From Rathayibacter rathayi (GTDB lineage: Bacteria > Actinomycetota > Actinomycetes > Actinomycetales > Microbacteriaceae): a DNA stretch of 64,000 nt. The translations under genes and the position numbers were made by a program. Where the stretch lies: positions 1,922,001 through 1,986,000 of the forward strand of contig NZ_CP028129.1 of NCBI RefSeq assembly GCF_004011095.1, written 5' to 3'. The stretch's first letter is position 1. Each line of letters begins with the position of its first letter. Positions 9,481-17,427 of this stretch are shown in pieces. The notes beneath the pieces are model-generated. The model saw nothing but the letters and a program-made list of their open reading frames with translations. It had not been told where the DNA came from and did no database searches.

Positions 9481-11085
9481 GTGACCGCGAACACCGAACT
9501 TCCCGCGCCCGATTTGTCTACAACCGCGGGGAAGATCGCGGACCTCAAGAACCGCTATCACGAGGCCGTCACGGCCAGCGGCGAGGCGGCGATCGAGAAG
9601 CAGCACTCCAAGGGCAAGATGACCGCGCGCGAGCGGATCGACACGCTCCTGGACCCCGGCTCGTTCGTCGAACTCGACGAGTTCGTCCGCCATCGCACGC
9701 ATGCGTTCGGCATGGAAAAGAAGCGCCCCTACGGCGACGCCGTCGTCACCGGAACCGGCACCATCCACGGTCGCCAGGTTGCCGTCTACTCGCAGGACTT
9801 CACGATCTTCGGCGGCTCGCTCGGTGAGGTGGCCGGCGAGAAGATCATCAAGGTGATGGACCTCGCCCTGAAGACGGGCGTGCCGATCATCGGCATCCTC
9901 GACTCCGGTGGAGCGCGCATCCAGGAGGGCGTGGTCGCCCTGGGCAAGTACGGAGAGATCTTCCGCCGCAACACGGCGGCGAGCGGAGTGATCCCCCAGA
10001 TCTCGATCATCTGCGGTCCGGCCGCGGGCGGTGCGGTCTACTCCCCCGCCCTCACCGACTTCGTGATCATGGTCGATAAGACCAGTCAGATGTTCGTCAC
10101 GGGCCCCGACGTGATCAAGACCGTCACCGGCGAGGACGTGGGCATGGAGGAGCTGGGCGGCGCGCTGACGCACAACAAGATCTCGGGCGTCTCGCACTAC
10201 CTCGCCAGCGATGAGAACGACGCGCTCGACTACGCGCGGACGCTGCTCTCCTTCCTCCCCGACAATAACCTCTCGCCGGTCCCTGCCTTCGAGGCCGAGG
10301 TCGACCTCGAGACCACCGACGCCGACCGCTTCCTGGACACGGTGATCCCGGACAGCCCGAACCAGCCGTACGATATGTGCGCCGTGATCGAGCACATCGT
10401 CGACGAGGGCGATTTCCTCGAGGTGCAGCCGCTGTTCGCGCCGAACATCGTGATCGGCTTCGGCCGCGTCGAGGGCCGCTCGGTCGGGATCATCGCCAAC
10501 CAGCCGAGCGCTATGGCCGGCACGTTGAACATCGAGGCCGGAGAGAAAGCGTCCCGCTTCGTCCGGTTCTGCGATGCCTTCTCGCTGCCGATCCTCACCC
10601 TGGTCGACGTGCCGGGCTACCTGCCCGGCACCGATCAGGAGTGGACGGGCGTCATCCGCCGCGGGGCGAAGCTGCTCTACGCCTACGCCGAGGCGACCGT
10701 GCCGCTGGTCACGGTCATCCTCCGTAAGGCCTACGGCGGCGCCTACATCGTGATGGGTTCCAAGCAGCTCGGTGCCGACATCAACCTGGCGTGGCCGACC
10801 GCTGAGATCGCCGTGATGGGCGGCCAGGGGGCGGTGAATATCCTCTACCGCGCCGAGATCCGCAAGGCGGAGGAGGCCGGCGAGGACGTCGTGGCCGTCA
10901 GGACCCGCCTCGCGAAGGAGTACACCTACAACGTCGCGAGCCCCTTCCTCGCAGCCGAGCGCGGCGAGCTCGACGGCGTGATCGAGCCGTCGGCGACCCG
11001 CGTGTCCGTCGTCAAGGCGCTGCGGGCGCTGCGCACCAAGCGCGCGAACCTCCCCGCGAAGAAGCACGGCAACATCCCGCTCTGA
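9481..11085 (+). CDS. accD: acyl-CoA carboxylase beta (carboxyltransferase) subunit
   Basis: Carboxyltransferase subunit (534 aa) of an actinobacterial acetyl/propionyl-CoA carboxylase. It moves the carboxyl group from biotin to acyl-CoA to give malonyl- or methylmalonyl-CoA. The two crotonase-like halves are visible: the N-terminal half has [11 protein letters not shown] and [12 protein letters not shown], the C-terminal half has [12 protein letters not shown] and [18 protein letters not shown] 9481 directly follows a TAGGGT box. birA is divergent upstream, and a composite palindrome separates it from the convergent lipid lysyltransferase gene. It probably works with the alpha subunit at 19503 and the epsilon subunit at 13858. 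Acyl-chain specificity cannot be read by eye. Confidence 0.94.
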   Translation: MTANTELPAPDLSTTAGKIADLKNRYHEAVTASGEAAIEKQHSKGKMTARERIDTLLDPGSFVELDEFVRHRTHAFGMEKKRPYGDAVVTGTGTIHGRQVAVYSQDFTIFGGSLGEVAGEKIIKVMDLALKTGVPIIGILDSGGARIQEGVVALGKYGEIFRRNTAASGVIPQISIICGPAAGGAVYSPALTDFVIMVDKTSQMFVTGPDVIKTVTGEDVGMEELGGALTHNKISGVSHYLASDENDALDYARTLLSFLPDNNLSPVPAFEAEVDLETTDADRFLDTVIPDSPNQPYDMCAVIEHIVDEGDFLEVQPLFAPNIVIGFGRVEGRSVGIIANQPSAMAGTLNIEAGEKASRFVRFCDAFSLPILTLVDVPGYLPGTDQEWTGVIRRGAKLLYAYAEATVPLVTVILRKAYGGAYIVMGSKQLGADINLAWPTAEIAVMGGQGAVNILYRAEIRKAEEAGEDVVAVRTRLAKEYTYNVASPFLAAERGELDGVIEPSATRVSVVKALRALRTKRANLPAKKHGNIPL

Positions 11086-11092
11086 TCCCCGG

Positions 11093-11169
11093 CCGCCGAG
11101 ACACCGGGGCGGGTGACGAGACGCCACGTCCGCCGCGGTGTCTCGTCGCACCGGCGGTGTCTCGGGCGG
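11093..11169. repeat. composite palindrome between accD and the MprF-like gene
   Basis: Outer arms at 11093-11106 and 11155-11169 pair with one bulge. Inner arms at 11115-11125 and 11137-11147 pair with one mismatch. The unit GAGACRCC therefore occurs twice direct and twice inverted. It lies between convergent genes and could act as a bidirectional terminator, although no T-tract follows. Confidence 0.7.
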
Positions 11170-11170
11170 G

Positions 11171-13747
11171 TCAGTCGGAGGCGTCTGGCGGAGCCGGCTG
11201 CGTCACCGGCTGCGCGGGCGCGGCGGCGGGGGCCTTCTCCTCCGGTTTCGCGCCGACCACGCGCGCGAAGGCGAGGGCCTGCGCCGCGGAGAGGTCAGGC
11301 AGGTACGCGCGGCCCAGAGCGGCTCCGATGCGCGGGAGTTGCAAGGCATCGGGGTAGGTCATCCACAGACCCGCGTAGCGCGGGTGGAACTTCGCCTTGA
11401 AGCGGAAGAGCGACGTGAAGCCGTAGGCCGGCTCCAGCGTGCGCGAGAGGAACTCGAGCAGCCGCGAGAGGACGGTCGGGTCGGGCGCCTCCTGCCCCTC
11501 CTGGATCGGGGCGGTGGCCAGCGGCGCGCCCGACAGCGACAGGAACTCTGCACCCTCTTCCTTCACACGCAGCGCCGCCGACGCGATCAGGAACTCCATG
11601 ATGCCGGGCATCGCGTCGTCGGACCGACGCATGAAGTCGAGGGTCCAGCCGACGATCCGGCCCTCACGGTGCACCGGCAGCCAGCTCGTGACGCCCTGCA
11701 GGACGCCGTCGGGTCCGACAGCGAGCAGGAGGGCGACGTCGGGATCGCGCACCTCGTCGATCCCGCCCAGGGTGAAACCCATTTCGGGTAGCGCCTTCTC
11801 GGCGACCCACCGCTCCGACAGGTCGATGATCTGGTTGGCCATGCCGAGGGAGAGAGCCGGCCAGCTGGTCCACTGTGCCTCGATCCCGAGCTTGATTCCC
11901 CGGTTCAGCGGATAGCGGACCTTCTGCCACTGCTTGCCGGTGAGCTCGAACGAGGACAGCTCGATGATCGTCTCCTCGCCCACCGAGAGGCGCGACCAGC
12001 CCAGGTCGTCGAAGATGGGCAGCACCTCGTCGTGGACGCTGTAGAAGACGGGAGTCCAGCTGCGCTCGTCGCAGAACCGCACGAACTCGGCCACGATCGC
12101 GGCCCGCCGTTCGGGGGCGCAGGCGGGGTCGGACAGGGTGATCGCCACGGCGCCGATCACCCGGTAGGCAACTCCGCCGGTCCCGTCGGCGCAGATCCAG
12201 TGAGCGTTGCCCGCCCAGGTCCCCTGGTGGCCGAGGCTGCCTGCCCCGTGCTGCGAGAGGAGCGCGCGGTAGCGCGCCTCGTCGCCGCGGACGCGCTGCA
12301 CATCGGTCGCGCGGAGCAGCGAGACGAGCGCCACGACGACGAGCAGCCAGAACACCGGACCGGCCCACTCGAAGACGATCCGCGCCGCGGGATCGCGCGG
12401 CACGGCGAGCAGGCCGGCGCCGCCCAAGAAGCTCACCGGAACGAAACGAAGCAGGCCGTCGAGCAGCAGTCGCCCAAAGCCCAGCAGCGGCTCGAAGCTG
12501 GTGCGCACACCCGCCGACAGCACGAGGTAGCTGCCGAGTAGGGCCACGAAGGCAGACGCCACGACTCGCGCCCACAGCCGCGAGGCGGCGCGAGGAGCAC
12601 GGATGCGGAAGTGCCGGCGCCCGATCACGAGCATCGCCACGACCGCCAGCGGCACCAGCACGGTGGTCGCCACCCAGAGCAGGTACTCGGCGTAGTACTG
12701 GAACTCGGGGTGCCGAGCCGCGCGCTGCAAGGAGAAGATGTCGAGGATGGCGATGGCGACGTTGACGCCGACCGCGAGGAGCAGGCCGAGGCGGCGCCCG
12801 GAGCGCAGGCCGTAGGCCGCGACCAGCAGCAGGATGAGCGGGACGAAGGTCAGCAGGATCGGCCCGGGCGCGACGAGGCTCAGCTTCACATGGTGGGCGC
12901 AGTGCCGCACGGCGCGGCTGCAGGGGTTCTCGAGATCGGTCGTGCCGGTGAAGGCGCTCTGCAGTAGGCGGCCGAGGAACGAGAATGGCCCGTATCCCGA
13001 GTCCGAGAGGACGGCGACGAGCGGGCCGATCGCGGTGACCGCGACGACGGCCCCGTGCAGGGCCCGCGACTCCCGGTGCGAGCTCGGCGCCGGCCGCTGC
13101 GGACGCAGCCCCACCACTCCGCTCGCGAGCACCGACCCGAGCACGAGGCCCATCGCCCCCGCGAGCAGCCGGTAGGCATCGGCGGAGTCGCCCGCGTAGA
13201 GCACGAACATCAGCACGACGGCGAACACGCTCACACGGAGGCGGCGCCGCCAGAGGGCGCCCATGAAGGCGGTCGAGGCGATGAGGGCGCCGACCGCGCC
13301 GATCAGAGGGTCGAAGGTGCGGTCTCCGACCGTGTCGCCCGCCCACCACTCGCCCGCGAGAGCGCCGATCGCCTGGAGTGAGGTGCCGATGAGGACGCCG
13401 AGCGCTCCGGTGACGAGGAAGGCGAGGACGGTGCGGGCCCAGCCGAGGCGGCGCTCCGCCGCGAGGAGCATCGGCAGAGCCAGGGCGACGTCCAAGAGCA
13501 GCTGCAGCGGATCGGCGGCGATCACCAGCGACGTGACCACCGTCCACGGGCGGCCGTCGAGCGTCGTGGTCGCGCCGGCTGCCCACCAGGCCGTGGTCGT
13601 CGTCTCCGCGGGGGCGACAAGGGTGCCGGTGACCGCACTCGCGACCAGAAGGACCAGGACGAACCCCACGGCGGCCGGGGATCTCCGGATCAGCAGCCAC
13701 AGGGGACGCACGACCGCGGCGCCGCTCCTCGGGATCCAGGTCGGCAT
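11171..13747 (-). CDS. MprF/LysX-like phosphatidylglycerol lysyltransferase (DUF2156)
   Basis: Membrane protein of 858 aa. The first 530 or so residues hold about a dozen hydrophobic segments, beginning with a rhomboid-like block (about 25-200). The C-terminal third is the DUF2156 aminoacyl-lipid synthase domain, with GNAHWICADGTGG, a DPACAPERR stretch, VRYPLNRGIKLGIEAQW and LSLSGAPLA. The family transfers lysine or other amino acids from charged tRNA to phosphatidylglycerol, lowering membrane negative charge. ATG 13747 is chosen over an upstream TTG because AGGAG lies 8 nt before it. It has no aminoacyl-tRNA synthetase fusion, unlike mycobacterial LysX, so it depends on the general tRNA pool. 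Confidence 0.85.
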   Translation of the reverse strand: MPTWIPRSGAAVVRPLWLLIRRSPAAVGFVLVLLVASAVTGTLVAPAETTTTAWWAAGATTTLDGRPWTVVTSLVIAADPLQLLLDVALALPMLLAAERRLGWARTVLAFLVTGALGVLIGTSLQAIGALAGEWWAGDTVGDRTFDPLIGAVGALIASTAFMGALWRRRLRVSVFAVVLMFVLYAGDSADAYRLLAGAMGLVLGSVLASGVVGLRPQRPAPSSHRESRALHGAVVAVTAIGPLVAVLSDSGYGPFSFLGRLLQSAFTGTTDLENPCSRAVRHCAHHVKLSLVAPGPILLTFVPLILLLVAAYGLRSGRRLGLLLAVGVNVAIAILDIFSLQRAARHPEFQYYAEYLLWVATTVLVPLAVVAMLVIGRRHFRIRAPRAASRLWARVVASAFVALLGSYLVLSAGVRTSFEPLLGFGRLLLDGLLRFVPVSFLGGAGLLAVPRDPAARIVFEWAGPVFWLLVVVALVSLLRATDVQRVRGDEARYRALLSQHGAGSLGHQGTWAGNAHWICADGTGGVAYRVIGAVAITLSDPACAPERRAAIVAEFVRFCDERSWTPVFYSVHDEVLPIFDDLGWSRLSVGEETIIELSSFELTGKQWQKVRYPLNRGIKLGIEAQWTSWPALSLGMANQIIDLSERWVAEKALPEMGFTLGGIDEVRDPDVALLLAVGPDGVLQGVTSWLPVHREGRIVGWTLDFMRRSDDAMPGIMEFLIASAALRVKEEGAEFLSLSGAPLATAPIQEGQEAPDPTVLSRLLEFLSRTLEPAYGFTSLFRFKAKFHPRYAGLWMTYPDALQLPRIGAALGRAYLPDLSAAQALAFARVVGAKPEEKAPAAAPAQPVTQPAPPDASD

Positions 13748-13845
13748 GCGGGAGGCTCCTGTTCGCAACGGACAGACGACGCTCCGGCGACATCCGGCGA
13801 CAGCATAGCCATGCGCCGCTGCCCCGTGCCGAGAACGGCATGCGA

Positions 13846-13851
13846 TAGCGT
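13846..13851 (+). promoter_or_regulatory. candidate leaderless -10 box of accE
   Basis: TAGCGT ends 6 nt before the ATG at 13858, the same geometry as accD. Confidence 0.5.
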
Positions 13852-13857
13852 CACGGC

Positions 13858-14079
13858 ATGGTCGCCATCGAGTCCGCCCCCGCCGTCGTCATCTCCACCC
13901 CCGGCCTTGGCGCCGCCGAGATCGCCGCGGTCACGGCCGTCGTCACCGCGGTGGCGTCACGGAGCGAGACGGAGCCCGAGACACCCCGCGAGTTCAGCGG
14001 GGGGTGGAACGACCGCGCCGGCGCGGTGCGTTCGCCGCTGCGTCCGGCGCTCGGGGCGTGGCGCTCCTTCTCCGGCTGA
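13858..14079 (+). CDS. accE: acyl-CoA carboxylase epsilon subunit
   Basis: Small protein of 73 aa. Actinobacterial acyl-CoA carboxylases carry a short epsilon subunit that stabilises the alpha-beta complex. The product shows the family plan: a short beta segment, an alanine-rich helix with EIAAVTAVVTAV at about residues 20-31, a variable linker, and the conserved C-terminal W-x-x...LR-P--GAWR pattern (here W49, then SPLRPALGAWRSF). A TAGCGT box 6 nt before the ATG supports this start and a leaderless message. It is separated from accD by the convergent MprF-like gene, which is unusual because these two are often adjacent. Such genes are easily missed because of size. Confidence 0.75.
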   Translation: MVAIESAPAVVISTPGLGAAEIAAVTAVVTAVASRSETEPETPREFSGGWNDRAGAVRSPLRPALGAWRSFSG

Positions 14080-14158
14080 TCGTGCTCGTAGGGCCGATGG
14101 ACCGCGGATGGCGCGTTCCGTGCGTCCGAACGTGAACTTTGTCCCCCGATTAGTCCCC

Positions 14159-14164
14159 TAAAGT
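14159..14164 (+). promoter_or_regulatory. candidate -10 box of a short transcript
   Basis: TAAAGT lies 7 nt before an ATG at 14172, matching the leaderless pattern of nearby genes, in an otherwise empty gap. Confidence 0.4.
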
Positions 14165-14171
14165 GCTGACT

Positions 14172-14261
14172 ATGCGCCGTCGAACGGAGCGAGCACACTT
14201 ATCGACGTACGGTGCTTCTCCTTCGGAAGGGGCGCCGCCAATCACTCGCCGACCAGGGTAA
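14172..14261 (+). CDS. possible 29-aa leaderless small ORF
   Basis: ATG at 14172 opens a 29-codon frame ending in TAA. The peptide is basic at its start (MRRRTERAH) and Pro/Arg-rich at its end. Support is positional only: a TAAAGT hexamer sits 7 nt upstream, and two strong hairpins (14282-14318 and 14327-14369) follow. No plus-strand gene lies downstream, since the kinases there are on the minus strand. It could be a small protein, or the transcript could be a small RNA. I recognise no family. Confidence 0.25.
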   Translation: MRRRTERAHLSTYGASPSEGAPPITRRPG

Positions 14262-14281
14262 GCAGGCGGGTGTGTTGGGGG

Positions 14282-14318
14282 CGAGTGAGGGTAATATTCG
14301 GGTTGTTACCCTCACTCG
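14282..14318. terminator. strong 13-bp hairpin
   Basis: Perfect 13-bp inverted repeat (CGAGTGAGGGTAA and its complement) around an 11-nt loop. It is downstream of the small ORF on the plus strand and could end that transcript. It could also end the minus-strand kinase operon only if read-through passed its stop at 14413. Confidence 0.5.
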
Positions 14319-14326
14319 GGGATTGA

Positions 14327-14369
14327 CGGCGGGCCGGGCCCCCTCTTCGGAGGAGTGGACGGCCCGCCG
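14327..14369. terminator. second G+C-rich hairpin
   Basis: Nine-bp perfect inverted repeat (CGGCGGGCC / GGCCCGCCG) enclosing about 25 nt. It lies between the small-ORF region and the kinase operon end. With the neighbouring hairpin it may form a tandem terminator. Confidence 0.4.
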
Positions 14370-14412
14370 CACTCCGTTAAACGGCCGGGGCCTTCCCGGC
14401 AGCCGGAGGACT

Positions 14413-15498
14413 CTATCTGGTCAGGTGTCCCGCCTGGTCAGGTGTCCCGTCCGGCCAGGTGTCCCGCTCACTCGGCCCGTCGCGTCGGATCTCGACCCAC
14501 GCGTCGACCTCGTCGCCCGGATCATCGGAACCCAGGGCCCCCGCACTGCCATCTCCCGCCGTCCGCAATCCCACGACGGTGACCGCCGAGGCCGAATCGG
14601 CCGACGCAGTCCGCACGACCACCCGGTCCACCTCCTCTCGGATGCTGTCGAGCGCCCGGGCGAGCTCGCCGAGCACGCGGCGGCTCTCACTCTCGGAGCT
14701 GCGGTCCAAGCCGCCATCATCGAGCACCGAGACGCTCACCCCGCGACGCCGCGCGTCGAGCACCAGACGCCGCACCTCGTCGTCGAGCAGTCGCCTGCCG
14801 CGGATCTCATCGCGCACCGCCGCCTCGAGCAGGCGGCACTCGCGCCGCTCGTCGTCGCTCAGACCCGGCCCCGGCTGCGCGATGCGCAACAGCATGTCGG
14901 AGGCGAGAGCGCGGGTCTGCTCGAGGCGCACCTCGCGCTCGGTGAGGTGCGCCTCCTCCGCTGCGCGCCAGGACGCGGCCGCACGCTCCGCCGCCGCGAG
15001 CACGCGCGCCTCCGATCCCGCCCGCCCCAGCTCGACGATGAGCAGCTGCGCGATCGCGACCCAGGCGATACCGCCGACGACGCCGAGGGTGGCCAGGGCT
15101 GCGGGGCCCGCCCAGACCAGGGTGTGCACGATCAGGAAACCAACGCCGATCCAGGCGCAGACGGGACGTCGCCGGGCGCAGACGATCGTCATCAGAGTTC
15201 CGACGGCGGCGATGTACCAGGTGGAGTAACCGTTGGAGGCGGCCGGGTCGAGCGAGGGCGACACCAGCAGCGGCAGGGCGACGGAGACCACGGCCATCCC
15301 AATCGCGACCGGGAGCGCGAGCCGGGTGGTCGCTCCGGGCCAGAGGGCGACGACCGTCGCCGCGACGTAGAGCGCCACCGCGATCAGGTCGGCGGGAGTG
15401 GCCGGGGAGAGGCGGAACGAGAAGAACGCGAGCACTACGTGATAGATCGAGAAGCCGGCGCCGAGCCCTTGGAGCAAAGGCCGTGGGTAGGCGATCAT
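14413..15498 (-). CDS. membrane pseudo-histidine kinase of the two-component operon
   Basis: Protein of 361 aa with about five membrane helices (roughly 15-165), then a helical region like the dimerisation domain of its neighbour. Where the partner kinase has the His-Asp motif, this one reads ALASDMLL with no His. The C-terminal part has no N, G1 or G2 boxes of an ATPase and ends in a Pro/Asp-rich tail. It overlaps the complete kinase gene by 4 nt. I infer a catalytically dead sensor that may heterodimerise with the active kinase. Confidence 0.7.
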   Translation of the reverse strand: MIAYPRPLLQGLGAGFSIYHVVLAFFSFRLSPATPADLIAVALYVAATVVALWPGATTRLALPVAIGMAVVSVALPLLVSPSLDPAASNGYSTWYIAAVGTLMTIVCARRRPVCAWIGVGFLIVHTLVWAGPAALATLGVVGGIAWVAIAQLLIVELGRAGSEARVLAAAERAAASWRAAEEAHLTEREVRLEQTRALASDMLLRIAQPGPGLSDDERRECRLLEAAVRDEIRGRRLLDDEVRRLVLDARRRGVSVSVLDDGGLDRSSESESRRVLGELARALDSIREEVDRVVVRTASADSASAVTVVGLRTAGDGSAGALGSDDPGDEVDAWVEIRRDGPSERDTWPDGTPDQAGHLTR

Positions 15499-16709
15499 CG
15501 CGCACTTCCTGCAGTCGCGTGCCAGGAGAGGACGACCCGCGTCCCCTCTCCCGGAGCCGAATCGATCCGGGCGATGCCGCGTGCGTTGTGCACCCGCTCG
15601 AGGATCGACAGCCGGATGCCCAGCCGCTCACGCGGCACATCGGCCAACCGGAAGCCGCGACCGTTGTCCTCCACCACGATCTCCAGGACGCCGTCGCCGA
15701 GCAGCCCGTGGACGACGCGGAGGACGCTGCCGCTCGGTCCGGCGTGCTGAACGCTGTTGGCGAGGGCCTGATTAACGGCTCCGAGCAGCGCCTCGGCCAC
15801 CGAGCGGGGCAAAGTCGTCCGCCGCGGATCCACACCCTCCGCCGTCTTGACGGCCATCTCGGTCCCGAAGGTGGACGCGGCAAGCGCCAGTCGACGGTGC
15901 AAGCGCTCCAGCGGGACCAGGCCCTCCGGCGTCTCGGGATCGTGATCCGGCAGGAGCACTGCGAGTGTGCGCTGCGCCATCGACGAGACGAGAGCACGCT
16001 CGGCCGGCGACTCGGCGGACGCGGCGGAGAGGAGGGTGGCGAGCACGTTGTCGTGCACCAGAGCGTCGACCTCGACCCGCTCCACCTCGCCGGCGTGCTG
16101 GCGCATCGCGGCCTCGTACTGCTGCGTGGCCGTGGTCTGAGCGCGGTCGACCTGATCGGCCGATTGCCGGAGCACGGTGATCAGCACCAGCATCACGAAA
16201 CCGACGATCCCGACGTAGGCAGCGTCGAGGATCGCGCGCGTCGGATCCGCTCCGCCTCCGGAGGGCAGCACGCGGAGCACCCCGAACAGCACGGTCGTCA
16301 CGCCGGCGTACGCGATCGCGACACGCAGCGGTGCCGCGATGGTGCAGAAGGCGGTGCCGATGGTCAGCAAGTACCAGACCCAGGGCGTCTCGCGGCTAGC
16401 GACCCCGGGAGCGACGGCCGCCGGCCAGGTCACCACAGCGACGAAGACCCCGACGGCGACCAGGACGGCCGTGACCCGCGAACCGCGCCGCAGGACGGCG
16501 GTGACCACGGCGCCGCTTAGCGATCCGAACACCAACACCAGCACCGGCCAGGCGACCTCAGGGCGCAGCAGCGGCAGCTGGGCGAGGATCGGCGGCACGG
16601 TCTGCACGCCGAAACCGAATCCGAAGAAGGACACGACCGTACTGATGATCGTGTCGATCCGCTCGCGCCCGGCGTTCCGGCGGGCGGTCGAGGCCTCAGC
16701 GCCCGCCAT
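15495..16709 (-). CDS. sensor histidine kinase
   Basis: NarL/DesK-like membrane histidine kinase of 404 aa. About six helices (20-180) form the sensor part, with almost no extracellular domain. The dimerisation helix contains the phospho-acceptor H219 in DALVHDNVLATLL. The HATPase domain follows, with the N box NQALANSVQHAG, G1 VEDNGRGF and G2 APGEGTRVVL. Its start overlaps the response regulator end by 14 nt and its end overlaps the pseudo-kinase by 4 nt. Signal unknown; a membrane or lipid-linked cue is plausible from the topology. Confidence 0.88.
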   Translation of the reverse strand: MAGAEASTARRNAGRERIDTIISTVVSFFGFGFGVQTVPPILAQLPLLRPEVAWPVLVLVFGSLSGAVVTAVLRRGSRVTAVLVAVGVFVAVVTWPAAVAPGVASRETPWVWYLLTIGTAFCTIAAPLRVAIAYAGVTTVLFGVLRVLPSGGGADPTRAILDAAYVGIVGFVMLVLITVLRQSADQVDRAQTTATQQYEAAMRQHAGEVERVEVDALVHDNVLATLLSAASAESPAERALVSSMAQRTLAVLLPDHDPETPEGLVPLERLHRRLALAASTFGTEMAVKTAEGVDPRRTTLPRSVAEALLGAVNQALANSVQHAGPSGSVLRVVHGLLGDGVLEIVVEDNGRGFRLADVPRERLGIRLSILERVHNARGIARIDSAPGEGTRVVLSWHATAGSAR

Positions 16710-17394
16710 CGCCGTCGTCCGGGTCGATGCCCGGGAGAATGCCGTCCTCGACCGCGCGCCGCAGCAAATCGACCTTCGTCGGCGCCGGACGCCCGATCTC
16801 GACGTACTTCTCGCGAATCCGGTCGAGATACTCCTTCGCCGTCGACACCGAGATCTGGAGCCGATCGGCCACCAGCTTCAGCGGCAGACCCGAGGCATAG
16901 AGGTGCAGAACGTCGCGCTCGCGGCGGCCGAGCACGGCACGAGCGAAGTCGTCGTCGGCGTCGATCGCCGAGGCCCACTCCAGATTGTTGAGCACCTCAC
17001 CGCGAGCGACGGTGCGAATTGCGGCGACGACGGTCGACATCGGCGAAGACTTGGGGATGACCCCGGCAGCACCGGCGGCGAGCGCCTCACGCACCGCCAC
17101 CACACGGTCGGCGATGCTGTGCACGAGGACCGCGGAGCCGCGCACCTGCCCCCATTTCACATTGCTGGTGATGCTCGATCCGTCGTTCAGGGACAGGTCC
17201 AGGACGAGCACTTCGATCTCGGCGCTGCCGATCGTGCTCTCGAGCGCCTGCACCGTCTCGGCGGCGGCGACGACCTGCATCCCCGCACTGTGGACGGCGG
17301 CGGCGACGCCGAGGCGCACGGATTCGTGGTCGTCCACGATCGCCACCCGCACCAGCGGACCCTCGGCTGCATCATGGTGGGCGGCGGGTTTCAT
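16696..17394 (-). CDS. NarL/LuxR-type response regulator
   Basis: First gene of a three-gene signalling operon. The 232-aa product has a receiver domain with AIVDDHESVR and the phosphoryl-accepting Asp in VLVLDLSLNDG, and a C-terminal LuxR-type helix-turn-helix (LGRRERDVLHLYASGLPLKLVADRL). I prefer ATG 17394 to an ATG 9 nt upstream because a TAGCAT hexamer ends 7 nt before it. The linker between domains is long and ends with an Asp-rich tail. Targets are unknown. Confidence 0.87.
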   Translation of the reverse strand: MKPAAHHDAAEGPLVRVAIVDDHESVRLGVAAAVHSAGMQVVAAAETVQALESTIGSAEIEVLVLDLSLNDGSSITSNVKWGQVRGSAVLVHSIADRVVAVREALAAGAAGVIPKSSPMSTVVAAIRTVARGEVLNNLEWASAIDADDDFARAVLGRRERDVLHLYASGLPLKLVADRLQISVSTAKEYLDRIREKYVEIGRPAPTKVDLLRRAVEDGILPGIDPDDGDGGR

Positions 17395-17401
17395 CCGGCC
17401 C

Positions 17402-17407
17402 ATGCTA
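17402..17407 (-). promoter_or_regulatory. candidate leaderless -10 box of the response regulator operon
   Basis: TAGCAT on the minus strand ends 7 nt before ATG 17394 and overlaps the alternative upstream ATG. Confidence 0.4.
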
Positions 17408-17427
17408 CGCAGGCGCGAGCCCGCCGG

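Noticed and set aside
9172-11151. A 659-codon minus-strand open frame opposite accD
   Set aside because: Antisense to accD, and the sequence is low-complexity shadow.
14212-15750. A 512-codon plus-strand open frame across the pseudo-kinase
   Set aside because: Most of it is antisense to the kinase gene, and no ribosome site or family is seen. Only the short upstream leaderless ORF is kept as a low-confidence entry.
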